From Sphingomonas sp. BGYR3 (GTDB lineage: Bacteria > Pseudomonadota > Alphaproteobacteria > Sphingomonadales > Sphingomonadaceae), in NCBI RefSeq assembly GCF_025153455.1, contig NZ_JANZNT010000001.1, positions 992,001 to 1,056,000 on the forward strand: 64,000 nucleotides of DNA. Direction: 5' to 3'. The first letter of the stretch is position 1. Every line of letters begins with the position of its first letter. This document shows, piece after piece, positions 18,031 to 27,493 of this stretch. A program made the position numbers and the translations under genes. The notes under the pieces are model-generated. The model did no database searches and was not told the DNA's origin. It was given only the letters and a program-made list of their open reading frames with translations.

Positions 18031-21000
18031 ATGATTCTTGCTCGCACCACGCGCGCATCTTTGCTGCTGTCGGCGGCCGGTCTGGGTCTGTGCGCGATGG
18101 CGACGCCGGCAATGGCCGGGGACAGCGACACGACGCCGGGTCTGGAACTGGTCAGCATAGCGCCGGACGCGACAGGCGGCCGCCCCGATCTGGCGATCGA
18201 ATCCGCACATCGCGTATCGGTCGCACCGGCTGTCCAGCAGCAGATTCACGTGGTGCCGGACGACGCGGAAGAAACCCCGCAGATCACCATCAACAACAAT
18301 TTCACGCCGGTTCAGGCCTATGATCCCACCAACATCACCGGCGTCGGTCAGATCATCAGCGATTCGGGCGGCGGCTTTATCGGCACGTGCACAGGGTCGC
18401 TGATCAACCCGCGCACCGTCATCTTTGCCGCGCACTGCGTGAACACGCGCAGCGCGACTGCCTATGGCGCCAATTCGGGCGGCGTCGCGGTCGGCATCGG
18501 ATTTGAAACCAACACCCGCGCCAATGCCCCCGGACAGGTGGACGAGCTGGTCCGCTGGCTGCTGGGTTCCGGCCCGACACAGGCCGGACGGTTCCAGACG
18601 AACACGGCCCAGGCGTTCTACAACATCAATCAGGTCTTTTACGACCCGCGCTCGCTATCGGCCGCGTCGTGCACGACGCCCACGTCGTGCTTCCTTGAAG
18701 CGGACGTGGCGACCGCGGTGCTCGACACGCCTGCCAAGGATATCCCGACCTGGGCGCTGCTGTTTTCCCCGCTGCCGACGCCAGGCGCGATCGATCCGGT
18801 CAACGGCACCGGCTATCATGTGAACATCGCGGGCTATGGCGCGTTCGGCAACGGGACGACCGGTTCGGCAAGCAATGGCAACTTCCGCCGCCGCGCGGCC
18901 GAAAACATGCTGGGGGCGCTCACCTCCTTCAATTCGCGCAATACGTTCCTGTTCGGATCGCCCGGTGCGATATCCCGGCCGCAGCAGCTTTATTTCCTGG
19001 ATTTTGACGACCCGGCCCGCGGGACGCCAGCGGCCAATACCCGCGATTTCAACGGCTTCCGGGACAACGCGCTGACCCGCGAAGGCACCACCGGCCCCGG
19101 CGATTCGGGTGGCCCGCTGATCCTCGACCGCACGTTTTCCAAGCAGGTCGTAATCGGCGTCCTGTCGGGCGGATCGACCTTCTTTGCCGGCCAGCCTGGC
19201 GGCAGCTATGGGACGCAGAGCTTCTATCAGCCGCTGTTCCTCTATTGGGACTGGATCGTCGCCAACAACCCCTATCGCTACGTCTCCGCAGTCGGCGGCA
19301 ACGTAAACTGGGAAAATGCGGCCGCCTGGGTCACCGAACTGGACCCGAATTACCAGATCATCAGCAATGGTCAGCTGGTCAATGGCGTGCCGACCAATCT
19401 GGGCGGCGCCAATTCCGGGAACGGCCCGGAGTTTGGTGAGGCCTGTTTCCAGTCGCCCAACACATCGACCAATCCGGCGACCAATGAATGCGTCGACCTG
19501 TCGACCGGTCGGGAGCGCAACGGCATTCCGAACCGCGCCACGGACACCAATGCCCCTGCTGTCACACAGGTCGTCGGCGAAGGGGATCTGGTACCGGGTC
19601 TGGAAACGGCACAGGCAACGCCCGGATACAGCGACACCGCCCGCCCCGCCGCGACCATCGCCAACGGCCTGCCCGGCGCGACCAATTTCGTGCCGAACAA
19701 TGTCGATGGCGTCCGCACCACGGGCCAGATCGGCCGGTATTTCGACGTGACCCTGCGCAACACGGGCAATGTCACGCTGAATTCGACCGTCACCATCGAC
19801 CGCTTCACCATTCAGGGTGCAACGTCGCAGCTGACCATCGCCAGCAACGCCTCGCTGACCAGCCTGATGGAAATCCGGCAGAATACCGGCACCATCGTCA
19901 ATAACGGCATCCTGGCGTCGCAGGGCGATTTCCTGTTCCTGTCGGGCCTGCTGACCGGTTCCGGCCGGATCAACGCGCCCTTTACCACCAGCGTGATGGG
20001 CACGATCGCGCCGGGCACGATCGGGACCACCGGCACGTTGACCATCGGCGGCAACCTGATCCTGACATCGGGCAGCCAGCTGCTGATCGACCTTGGCCCC
20101 AATGGCGTATCCGACCGAATCGCACTGGTCGCGGGCAGCGGCCAGACGGGCCAGGCCGATCTCGGCGGCACGGTCGGCTTCTCGACCGTCGGCGGATACC
20201 GGCCGGCGGATGGCGATGTGTTCACCATCCTGACCGCAACGGGCGGCATTACCGGCCGGTTCGCCGCCACCGCTCCGCTGTCCGCGATCCTGACGCCGCG
20301 GATCCTTTACGGCACCACCGCCGTGCAGGTGGAGATCGAGGCTGGCCGCTATGCCGACGTGATCAACGCCGCCTCGCCGATCCAGCGCGCCTATGCCAGC
20401 CTGCTCGACACCAACCGCGGCAACACGGCGGTTTCGGCGGAGCTGTATCGCGAACTCGACCTGCTCGGCGCGCCGCAGCTGCGCGACACGCTGGAAACGC
20501 TGGCGCCCAACGCGGCCCAGCTTTCCGCCAATATGGGCATCGTGCTGACCGACACGCTCAGCCGCTTCTATCGCGACCGCATGGGCACGGTTGCCCGCGG
20601 CGGCACCTATGGCAGCATCGCCATGTATGGCCGTCCGGTGCAGCTTGCCTCGCTGGCCACGATGAACCCGGGCGGTGCCCAGGTGCAGAGCGACAGCGGC
20701 AACGGCATGAGCGTGCAGCAGGGCGCGCTGCCCGATGATGTCGCGGTCTATCTGGCTGGCGGCTATGTCGAAGGATCGGGCCAGGGTCTGCCCGGTGCGG
20801 TCAATTTCGGCCGCAACCGCTTTGACGGTTATTACATCGCCGGCGGCATCGAAAAGGATCTGGGCGGCGGCACGCTTGGCATCGGCATTTCCTATGCCGA
20901 CATGGACGGCCGCATTCCCGGCGGCGCGCAGCTCGCCGATGCCGCGCTCTATCAGGGCACGCTCTATGGCACGCTGGGTCTTGGCAAGCTGGCTGCGCTG

Positions 21001-21564
21001 GACGGCGTGATCAGCGTCGGCTCCTATGACACCACGACGCAGCGCAACGCGACCCTGGGCGCCGTGCCCTTCACGCTGCGCAGCAAGGATCAGGCGACGG
21101 CGGTCTCCGCCGAACTGGGCCTGGGCGGCGTCGCGCCGGAGGGTCAGGCCCTGTCGATCATGCCGCGGGTCGCGCTGCGCTATAACCTCCTCGATTTCGA
21201 CGATGTGTTCGAAACCGGCGGCGGCCCGGCGCTGCGTTACAATCTCGGCAAGTTCGAAAGCTGGCAGGCGCGCGGCGGCGTCACGCTGACCACGGGTGCG
21301 GGCAGCGTTCGTCCCTTTGCGTCGGCGCAATATGTCTATGACTTTGGCGAACGGCCGGGTGCGTTCGGCGTGAACCTGATCGGCGGCCGCGGGCCCAGCG
21401 CCCTTCTGGCACTGGCCGGTACGGACAACGACTGGGGCGAGGTCACCGGCGGCCTGGTGATCGACACGGGCAACATCGCCGCGTCCTTCTCGGCCGAATC
21501 GACCGTCAACCGGTCGGACGTCCGCAATCAGGCCTATCGGGCGTCGCTGACCGTCCGGTTCTGA
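18031..21564 (+). CDS. Trypsin-like serine protease autotransporter (type Va)
   Basis: A 1177-residue secreted protease. Residues 1-30 are a signal peptide ending ATPAMAG. A chymotrypsin-fold (S1) domain covers about 90-420, with catalytic His near 135 (VIFAAHCVN), a likely Asp in EADVATAVL and Ser near 359 (GPGDSGGPLI). A beta-helical linker of repeated Gly/Thr/Asn strands follows, with GSGRINAP and GTLTIGGNLIL as passenger-transport style repeats (about 570-740). The C-terminal 290 residues form the outer-membrane barrel and end RASLTVRF with the terminal Phe needed for Bam insertion. A GGGGGA site precedes the ATG. It stands alone between two terminators. Substrate unknown. Confidence 0.9.
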   Translation: MILARTTRASLLLSAAGLGLCAMATPAMAGDSDTTPGLELVSIAPDATGGRPDLAIESAHRVSVAPAVQQQIHVVPDDAEETPQITINNNFTPVQAYDPTNITGVGQIISDSGGGFIGTCTGSLINPRTVIFAAHCVNTRSATAYGANSGGVAVGIGFETNTRANAPGQVDELVRWLLGSGPTQAGRFQTNTAQAFYNINQVFYDPRSLSAASCTTPTSCFLEADVATAVLDTPAKDIPTWALLFSPLPTPGAIDPVNGTGYHVNIAGYGAFGNGTTGSASNGNFRRRAAENMLGALTSFNSRNTFLFGSPGAISRPQQLYFLDFDDPARGTPAANTRDFNGFRDNALTREGTTGPGDSGGPLILDRTFSKQVVIGVLSGGSTFFAGQPGGSYGTQSFYQPLFLYWDWIVANNPYRYVSAVGGNVNWENAAAWVTELDPNYQIISNGQLVNGVPTNLGGANSGNGPEFGEACFQSPNTSTNPATNECVDLSTGRERNGIPNRATDTNAPAVTQVVGEGDLVPGLETAQATPGYSDTARPAATIANGLPGATNFVPNNVDGVRTTGQIGRYFDVTLRNTGNVTLNSTVTIDRFTIQGATSQLTIASNASLTSLMEIRQNTGTIVNNGILASQGDFLFLSGLLTGSGRINAPFTTSVMGTIAPGTIGTTGTLTIGGNLILTSGSQLLIDLGPNGVSDRIALVAGSGQTGQADLGGTVGFSTVGGYRPADGDVFTILTATGGITGRFAATAPLSAILTPRILYGTTAVQVEIEAGRYADVINAASPIQRAYASLLDTNRGNTAVSAELYRELDLLGAPQLRDTLETLAPNAAQLSANMGIVLTDTLSRFYRDRMGTVARGGTYGSIAMYGRPVQLASLATMNPGGAQVQSDSGNGMSVQQGALPDDVAVYLAGGYVEGSGQGLPGAVNFGRNRFDGYYIAGGIEKDLGGGTLGIGISYADMDGRIPGGAQLADAALYQGTLYGTLGLGKLAALDGVISVGSYDTTTQRNATLGAVPFTLRSKDQATAVSAELGLGGVAPEGQALSIMPRVALRYNLLDFDDVFETGGGPALRYNLGKFESWQARGGVTLTTGAGSVRPFASAQYVYDFGERPGAFGVNLIGGRGPSALLALAGTDNDWGEVTGGLVIDTGNIAASFSAESTVNRSDVRNQAYRASLTVRF

Positions 21565-21574
21565 ACCACCAACG

Positions 21575-21611
21575 ATCCGGCGCGGCTTCGTGCTGCGCCG
21601 GATTGCCTTTT
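21575..21611 (+). terminator. Intrinsic terminator after the autotransporter gene
   Basis: ATCCGGCGC and GCGCCGGAT form a 9-bp stem around GGCTTCGTGCT, followed by TGCCTTTT. It begins 11 bp after the stop codon. Confidence 0.75.
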
Positions 21612-21663
21612 GCCGATTGCGGGTCCAGCACTGCGCAACCGAATCCTCAGTGCAAAGTGATCC

Positions 21664-22413
21664 ATGACCAGCCGCGAGACGACGCAATTCCTTCCCCTGG
21701 ACGATGCCGATCCATGGCCCGACGGCATGACCAAATCGTTGAGCGACCGGTTGTTCACCATCGCCTGGGGCGCGATCCAGTGGCCCTGGCTGGCGCGCAG
21801 CCTGTCCGGCGGCAGCCGTGCGGCCAAGGCGCGGTTGCTGGCAGAGCTGCGGCTGGACGATGACGCCCTGCCCAATCTGGGCAGCTGGAAGGCCGATACC
21901 GGCCTGTTATCGCTGATCGTCGAGCATATCCGCGATGAACGCCCCGGCACGGTCGTCGAACTGGGCATGGGCGCATCCAGCCTGATCATCGCCCGCGCGC
22001 TTCAGATGAATGGCGGCGGACAGCTGATTTCGATGGATCAGCATGGCGGGTTCGTATCGTCGACGCGCGAATGGCTGGCCGAACAGGGCGTGCATCCGGA
22101 ATTGCGGGCCGTCCCGTTCCGCCGCGCACCGGAACCCTGGCCCTGTATCTGGTACGATACCGGGCCGCTGCCCGATCGCATCGACATGCTGGTCATCGAC
22201 GGGCCGCCCTGGACCATCCACCCGTTCGTCCGCGGTGCGGCGGAATGCCTGTTCGACAAGATCGCGGTGGGCGGCACGATCCTGCTGGACGATGCGGCAC
22301 GCCCCGGCGAGCGCGTGGTTGCCGCACGGTGGCGCAAACGCTGGCCCGATTTCCGGTTCGAACTGGTCAATCGCGGGACCAAGGGGACGCTGATCGGCAA
22401 AAGGCTGCGCTGA
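21664..22413 (+). CDS. Class I SAM-dependent methyltransferase-like protein
   Basis: A 249-residue soluble protein. Motif I is VVELGMGASSLIIARAL (about residue 98), followed by a strand-2 acidic QLISMDQHG and the post-motif RIDMLVIDGPPW, then GGTILLDDAARPGE. This order fits the Methyltransf_24 type of small-molecule O-methyltransferases. Residues 1-80 are helical and may shape the substrate site. It meets a DUF1176 gene tail-to-tail. The substrate is not predictable. Confidence 0.72.
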   Translation: MTSRETTQFLPLDDADPWPDGMTKSLSDRLFTIAWGAIQWPWLARSLSGGSRAAKARLLAELRLDDDALPNLGSWKADTGLLSLIVEHIRDERPGTVVELGMGASSLIIARALQMNGGGQLISMDQHGGFVSSTREWLAEQGVHPELRAVPFRRAPEPWPCIWYDTGPLPDRIDMLVIDGPPWTIHPFVRGAAECLFDKIAVGGTILLDDAARPGERVVAARWRKRWPDFRFELVNRGTKGTLIGKRLR

Positions 22414-22429
22414 ACCAGCGTCGGGTCGC

Positions 22430-23554
22430 TCAGCCGGCGGGCGCAGCCGCCCGGACGACGCGCGCGCGCCAGGTGGGGATGAAATCCACGCTGCCCCGAC
22501 ATTCGCCCATTTCGACCTGTTCGGACAGGCGGAACTGCTTGCCGTCCCAGACAAAGTTCTGGCCGACGCCGCAATCGCCGATGCCCCGCCCCTTGGCAAA
22601 ACTGCTCAGCACGCCGTCGGCAAAACCGGCATTGACCAATGTCTGCGGCCCGTCCGGCCCGCCCATGCCGGCATCCACGTCGAACTGCGCCAGCACCGGC
22701 TCCCCACCGGCAGGCGCCACATAGACAAGCGACATCAGGTTATAGGCGCCCGCATCGCAGGGCAGCAGGATCAGCGTCGCGCCGTCGCCCAGCGCATGCG
22801 CCTCGGCGGCAGGCGGCTCGTCCATGAACTCGGTAATCGCGCATTTCGCTTCCTTGCGCAGCCGGTCGACCAGCGCGGCATCCAGCGGCGGCGGAGCACC
22901 GGCGGGATTGATGGCGCGGATCACCGGAAGCTCGCGTTTGCCCAGCGACCCCTTGCTGCCGCCGCGCGCCACGATCGCCTGCGCCGTACCCGCGACGCCC
23001 TGTTCAGCGTCCATGTACCGCAGCGCCGCCGACAATCCGGCAAGCGAGATCGGATAGGCAGGGCCATTCGCCCCCGCCACGGTCAGGCGCGTGCCGTTCA
23101 CCGCCTCCAGCGCGATGGTCCGCGCCGATGCCTCGGTCAGGCGGATCGTGCGTTCGTCCTCACGCTCCCCGCCACTGGCCACGGTCTTGCCGTCCACCGC
23201 CACCGTCAGCGGCAGTGCGGGCAGGTCGCTGCCCGTGAAGCGGACGATCATGCCGCCCGAATCGGCCGGATCGCGCGCAATCGACATCAGGACGCTGGGC
23301 ACATCGCCATCCTCTGGCGCCAGCGCCACCGCCTTGCACGCCAGGCCGTTGTCGCAGCCGACGGTCCAGTCGCGGAACGTGCCAAGTTCGCCCGGCCGCG
23401 GCCGCGCATTGCTGTCCGCCTCCTCGGCAATCGGGGTGGGCAACGGCGACGGGGCCGCAACGCTGTTGTCCGGACCCTCCGCCTGATTGGCGACGGGCGG
23501 AGCTTCGGTGCAGGCGGCAAGCGCAACAAACAGATACAGGGGGATGGATCGCAT
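22430..23554 (-). CDS. DUF1176 domain lipoprotein
   Basis: A 374-residue envelope protein. The N terminus [15 protein letters not shown] is a lipoprotein signal with lipobox LAAC, followed by a Pro/Ala/Glu linker. The DUF1176 region then begins with [21 protein letters not shown], typical of the family, and runs to the C terminus with Cys pairs likely in disulfides ([25 protein letters not shown]). Function unknown; the family is found in the periplasm of proteobacteria. It diverges from the hbd-type gene. Confidence 0.83.
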   Translation of the reverse strand: MRSIPLYLFVALAACTEAPPVANQAEGPDNSVAAPSPLPTPIAEEADSNARPRPGELGTFRDWTVGCDNGLACKAVALAPEDGDVPSVLMSIARDPADSGGMIVRFTGSDLPALPLTVAVDGKTVASGGEREDERTIRLTEASARTIALEAVNGTRLTVAGANGPAYPISLAGLSAALRYMDAEQGVAGTAQAIVARGGSKGSLGKRELPVIRAINPAGAPPPLDAALVDRLRKEAKCAITEFMDEPPAAEAHALGDGATLILLPCDAGAYNLMSLVYVAPAGGEPVLAQFDVDAGMGGPDGPQTLVNAGFADGVLSSFAKGRGIGDCGVGQNFVWDGKQFRLSEQVEMGECRGSVDFIPTWRARVVRAAAPAG

Positions 23555-23634
23555 GGGGCGCTGTCATATCGCGGTGGCAGGCCGGGCAAAAGCGGCTATC
23601 TGAACCCCATCATCGATTCAGGAGCGTGAACGGC

Positions 23635-24504
23635 ATGAAAATCATCGGCGTGATCGGCGCGGGACAGATGGGCGCGGGCATTGCGCAGGTATCGGCGGCG
23701 GCGGGCTATCGCGTCCTGCTGTCCGATGTCAGCAAGGAACGTGCAGAGGCGGGCAAGGCCGGCATTGCCAAGGGTCTGGACCGGCTGGTCGCCAAGGAAA
23801 AGATCGACGGTGCGGCCCGTGATGCCACGCTGGCCGGGATCGAACCGGTCGGCGATGTCGCCGCCATGGCCGAATGTGATCTGGTGATCGAAGCCGCAAC
23901 AGAGCGAGAGGCGATCAAGCGGCAGATTTTTGCCAGCGTCGGCGCAGTCATGCGGGACGACGCGATCCTGGCCAGCAACACATCGTCCATCCCCATCACC
24001 CGGCTGGCGCAGGCATCGCCCGATCCGGCGCGGTTCATGGGGGTGCATTTCTTCAACCCCGTGCCGGTCATGGGCCTGATCGAGCTGATCCGCGGCCTTG
24101 CGACGTCCGATGCAACGGTGGCGGCGGTGGAGGCGTTCGGCCGTACTTTGGGCAAGGAGATCGTCCATGCCAATGATGCGCCGGGGTTCATCGTCAACCG
24201 CGTGCTGATGCCGATGCTGAACGAGGCGTGCTTTGCCCTGGGTGAAGGGGTGGCCACGATCCGCGACGTGGATACCGCCTGCCGCCTTGGCCTCAACCAC
24301 CCGATGGGGCCGTTCACGCTGGCGGACTTTATCGGGCTGGACACATGCCTGGAAATCACCCGCGTCCTGTTCGAGGGGACGGGCGATCCCAAGTTCCGCC
24401 CTGCCCCGCTGCTGGTCAAATATGTCGAGGCCGGCTGGTACGGGCGAAAGGTCGGTCGCGGCTTTTACGACTATTCCGGGCCGGAACCGGTGCCGACCCG
24501 CTAA
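23635..24504 (+). CDS. hbd: 3-hydroxybutyryl-CoA dehydrogenase
   Basis: A 289-residue NAD(P)-dependent enzyme for (S)-3-hydroxyacyl-CoA, used in fatty-acid or aromatic degradation or in butyrate/PHB metabolism. It has the Rossmann motif [39 protein letters not shown], the catalytic His/Glu in [18 protein letters not shown], and [19 protein letters not shown]. The ATG at 23635 is preferred because AGGAG sits ten bases upstream; a GTG three codons earlier is too close to that site. Convergent with nupC. Confidence 0.92.
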   Translation: MKIIGVIGAGQMGAGIAQVSAAAGYRVLLSDVSKERAEAGKAGIAKGLDRLVAKEKIDGAARDATLAGIEPVGDVAAMAECDLVIEAATEREAIKRQIFASVGAVMRDDAILASNTSSIPITRLAQASPDPARFMGVHFFNPVPVMGLIELIRGLATSDATVAAVEAFGRTLGKEIVHANDAPGFIVNRVLMPMLNEACFALGEGVATIRDVDTACRLGLNHPMGPFTLADFIGLDTCLEITRVLFEGTGDPKFRPAPLLVKYVEAGWYGRKVGRGFYDYSGPEPVPTR

Positions 24505-24514
24505 CCTGCCCGGC

Positions 24515-24551
24515 CCGGCATCCTCCGCCGATCAGGGCAGGAGGATGCCGG
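24515..24551. terminator. Inverted repeat between convergent hbd and nupC
   Basis: CCGGCATCCTCC and GGAGGATGCCGG are perfect 12-bp arms with a 13-base loop. The repeat spans the nupC stop codon. There is no T run, so it is a plausible bidirectional terminator or mRNA-end hairpin rather than a classic intrinsic one. Confidence 0.45.
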
Positions 24552-25779
24552 CCAGCGCGGCGCTCATCAGATTGGCCAGCGTGCCCGCCAGCAGCGCGCG
24601 CAGGCCCAGCTTCGCGATCACCGGCCGCTGATTGGGGGCAAGATTGCCCGCCGACGCCATCTGGATCGCGATCGAGCTGAAATTGGCAAAGCCGCACAGC
24701 GCAAAGGTGATGATCGCGCGGCTGCGTTCGGACAGGCCGGTTGCCGTGCCCAGATCGGCAAAGGCAACGAATTCATTCAGCACCACCTTCGTCCCCAACA
24801 GGCCGCCGGCCGTGCTCGCCTCTGCCCAGGGGATGTTGATCAGGAACGCGACCGGCGCCAGCAGGACGCCCAGGATCCGCTGAAACGTCAGCCCCTCGAT
24901 CCCGAACCAGCCGCCAACGCCCGACAGGATGCCGTTGGCCAGCGCCACCAGCGCGACAAAGGCAAGGACCAGCGCCGCCACGGCAACCGCGATGCGCACC
25001 CCGGTTTCCGCGCCCATCGCAGCGGCCATGATGATGTTCGAAGCGCGCTCATGCTCTCCCGCGCCCTCAACCGCGATGACCGGATCCCCTTCGGCATGGG
25101 CAACCGCCTCTGCCGGTTCGTCGGGCATGATCATCTTGGCCATCAACAGCCCGCCCGGCGCCGACATGAACGCCGCGGCCAGCAGGAACGGCAGCGAACC
25201 CGATCCCAGCATCCCGACATAGGCCGCCAGGATGGTGCCCGCGACCCCGGCCATGCCGACCGACATCACGGCAAACATCTGCGACGGCGACAGCGCGGCC
25301 AGATAGGGGCGGATGACCAGCGGCGATTCGGACTGGCCGACAAAGATGTTGGCAGCGGCGCACAGCGATTCCACCCGCGACACGCCCGTCACCTTTTCGA
25401 TCGCGCCGCCGATCCATTTCACGATCAGCTGCATGATGCCGAGGTGATAGAGGACCGCGACCAGCGCGGCGAAAAAGATGATCGCCGGAATCGCCGAAAT
25501 GGCGAAACTGTTGGAAAACACCGGGTCCGTCGCCAGCCCGCCCAGGATGATGCGGGTGCCGGCCCCGGCATAGCCGAGCAGCGCGGAAACCCCGGTCGAC
25601 AGCGCGGCGATGAATTGCCGGCCCGGTTCGAAATAGATGACCAGCACCGCCACCCCGGCCTGCAGCGCAAAGGCCGCACCAACCACACGCAGGCGGATCG
25701 CGCGGCGATTGGTGGAAAACAGATAGGCGATGGCGAGAATGGCGATGATGCCGGCAATGCCGATCAGGTAACGATTCAT
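24532..25779 (-). CDS. nupC: Concentrative nucleoside transporter (NupC/CNT family)
   Basis: A 415-residue inner-membrane symporter that imports nucleosides with H+ or Na+. The N-terminal gate has LRVVGAAFALQAG and FAALVAVLYHLGIMQ; the core includes GQSESPLVIRPYLAALSPSQMF with the conserved GQSE and the second repeat GTKVVLNEFVAF followed by ITFALCGFANFSSIAIQ. The start MNRYLIGIAG is chosen; the region above it has no ribosome site in frame. It lies next to the gene-poor stretch 25.78-26.27 kb. Confidence 0.92.
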   Translation of the reverse strand: MNRYLIGIAGIIAILAIAYLFSTNRRAIRLRVVGAAFALQAGVAVLVIYFEPGRQFIAALSTGVSALLGYAGAGTRIILGGLATDPVFSNSFAISAIPAIIFFAALVAVLYHLGIMQLIVKWIGGAIEKVTGVSRVESLCAAANIFVGQSESPLVIRPYLAALSPSQMFAVMSVGMAGVAGTILAAYVGMLGSGSLPFLLAAAFMSAPGGLLMAKMIMPDEPAEAVAHAEGDPVIAVEGAGEHERASNIIMAAAMGAETGVRIAVAVAALVLAFVALVALANGILSGVGGWFGIEGLTFQRILGVLLAPVAFLINIPWAEASTAGGLLGTKVVLNEFVAFADLGTATGLSERSRAIITFALCGFANFSSIAIQMASAGNLAPNQRPVIAKLGLRALLAGTLANLMSAALAGILLP

Positions 25780-26272
25780 CAGAGGATCACGGTCCCGGAA
25801 CAAGCGGGCCGCGCCGCCCCGTGAGCGCGCCCATCGGGAACGCAGTCATACACAGGGCGACGCGCCGCGCCAGAGGCGAGCGTGGTGAAGGGGCACGGGG
25901 CTACGTCGGCGGTGGCGGCAGCGTGGTCCCGTTGCGGCGGAGCCGGTGGGTGACGGGAGGGGGTCGCGATCGAAAGGTGACGAAGGTGACGGCACGTCGG
26001 AGCCGGACGTCGACGGTCCGAGGGTTTTTGGCGGTGAATGGAGGGTGTATCTTGGATGGTGTCGAGAGCGCGGGCCATGCGGGGAGCATGGCCTGGGAAG
26101 TCCTACATTGGAAGGGGTGCTGGGTTGGTTGGCTTGCGGGTATGTGCGTCGGGACGTGACCTCCAGAGCGACTGCTTTGCGTTCCCGAGTGTCTAGGCGA
26201 GTGGTTTTGTTGCCGTGCTCGCCATGGCGTCATTCGCAAGCGCAAGCATTCACGCCTTATGTCATGACGGGT
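25780..26272. other. Gene-free G-rich stretch
   Basis: About 490 bp with no convincing gene. The plus strand is strongly G-rich (GGCGGTGGCGGCAG, GACGGGAGGGGGTCGCG) and contains the direct near-repeat AAGGTGACGAAGGTGACG near 25976-25991. Both strands have open frames of about 110 codons, but their products are low-complexity Pro/Arg/Thr or Arg/Val runs with no start signals. The composition resembles intergenic dispersed repeats of sphingomonads, which is a recollection and not a search result. Confidence 0.5.
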
Positions 26273-26755
26273 TCAGTGCGTGACACAAAGTAACGTGATG
26301 CACACCGAACCGGTCTGCTTCGCACCGGCCCCTTGAACGGACAGAGCGAGGCTTACGACGGCATTTTCGCGGCGGGCCCAGTCCGCTACCTGCGGATCAA
26401 GCTTGAAGAGGCGAACCAATCGCTTAGCGTACTTTAGAGAAGCGGCATCGCTCGGTGCCGCTTCGTCAACGCGGCACGATTTCAAGACACCCGATTTTGC
26501 CACCCTACATTTGAAGTAGGCACCAATGTTGCGAGGCAGCGCAGGGTCGTACAGTTCCGCGAGTTCGGAAGCCGTCGGCGTGGCCGACCACCTGATTTCC
26601 GGTTTGTTCTCCACAGGGCGTCGTCCAATCATATACGACTGGAACTGTATGATCTGCTCGCTTGGTTCCGCTGTTTGCCGAGACCCGGCTGCCGAAGCGG
26701 CAGCCGGAACACCACTAAACAAGAGCGCAAAAGCCGCCAAATAAACATAGCTCAT
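26273..26755 (-). CDS. Small secreted protein, weakly TonB C-terminal-like
   Basis: A 160-residue protein. MSYVYLAAFALLFSGVPAAASA is a signal peptide, and an AGGG site lies seven bases before the ATG. The mature part contains YFKCRVAKSGVLKSCRVDEA, then a helix and VVSLALSVQG, which recalls the strand-helix-strand order of TonB C-terminal domains where the Cys-x-V-x-x-x-G-x-x-x-x-C spacing is common. The similarity is faint. It ends with two cysteines, CITLLCVTH. Codon use is less GC-rich than its neighbours. Function unknown. Confidence 0.65.
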   Translation of the reverse strand: MSYVYLAAFALLFSGVPAAASAAGSRQTAEPSEQIIQFQSYMIGRRPVENKPEIRWSATPTASELAELYDPALPRNIGAYFKCRVAKSGVLKSCRVDEAAPSDAASLKYAKRLVRLFKLDPQVADWARRENAVVSLALSVQGAGAKQTGSVCITLLCVTH

Positions 26756-26826
26756 ACGCAAACCCTACTCACTTACGCTACAAGGATTCTGTCATAGCGT
26801 AAGCAAGCGTCGGCAGACTACCGGTT

Positions 26827-27493
26827 TTAAAAGTTATTATAGATTATTTCCGGCCGCATGGCGCCGAACCCTTCCGAGGGAGTCCAGCCTACAATGTTGA
26901 TTCCAGCCGCGGTAGCGATTAACCTAGCTACGTCGTGAGCAAGTCGTTCATTCCGGCTTTTTTTGAATAGTTTGGATGAGCATAATCCATACTTCCAGAA
27001 TTGAGCGGATCACCATCAAAGGCTTTATAGTTCCATTCGAATGTGCCGCCGCCAGCTCCGTTAGGCGATGCGCTGCCATAGCCTCCGTTCGAGAAAGGCC
27101 GGTCTGTGACAGTGAATTTCGACTTGCTAAGAAAATTTCTTAGCTGTCCTACGGTCATAACTTTTTCACCGACTTGCACTTCTTGACTTTGGTTGGCAGC
27201 CGTAAGAGCAGCCAATACGATGTTAATTGTGCGCACGACGTTTGCCGCCGCAGCGACCAGAAGAGGATTCTCCGGGTCAGCGGCTTCGATCTTTACTGCG
27301 TCAACCCCAAAATCGGGATTGTCCTCCACGTCTGACGGAGGACCCGGAAGAACCTCCTTCGTGTAACCGCCAGATGCTAAAGGCTTGTAGATTCGACATA
27401 CATTCTGCGTACGGTTATGTTGGTAAAACTGCCGTCTGGCTGGACCATTTTGCGGCCAGTGACGATGATATCGTCCGTAGCTTCAACAGCCAT
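26827..27493 (-). pseudogene. Gene split across three frames, with a TonB-box-like N terminus
   Basis: Three consecutive open segments read as one protein of about 220 residues if two -1 shifts are allowed. Segment 1 starts at the ATG at 27493, with GGGAG seven bases upstream, and encodes MAVEATDDIIVTGRKMVQPD before stopping at 27377. Segment 2 continues one base back as RIYKPLASGGYTKEVLPGPP and runs through VRTINIVLAALTAANQ and GGYGSASPNGAGGG to a stop at 26928. Segment 3, again one base back after an A7 run at 26958-26964, encodes NERLAHDVARLIATAAGINI and ends at 26827. The shift points lie at or near a T4 and an A7 run. No family was recognised. It could be a decayed gene, assembly errors in homopolymers, or, least likely, recoding. 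Confidence 0.6.

Noticed and set aside
18655..21687. A 1010-codon antisense frame opposite the protease autotransporter
   Set aside because: Same codon-bias effect. No start signal or recognised motif; the plus strand encodes a complete protease and barrel.
25821..26245. Two open frames of about 110 codons, one on each strand, in the G-rich gap
   Set aside because: Products are low-complexity, neither has a ribosome site, and the region reads better as non-coding.
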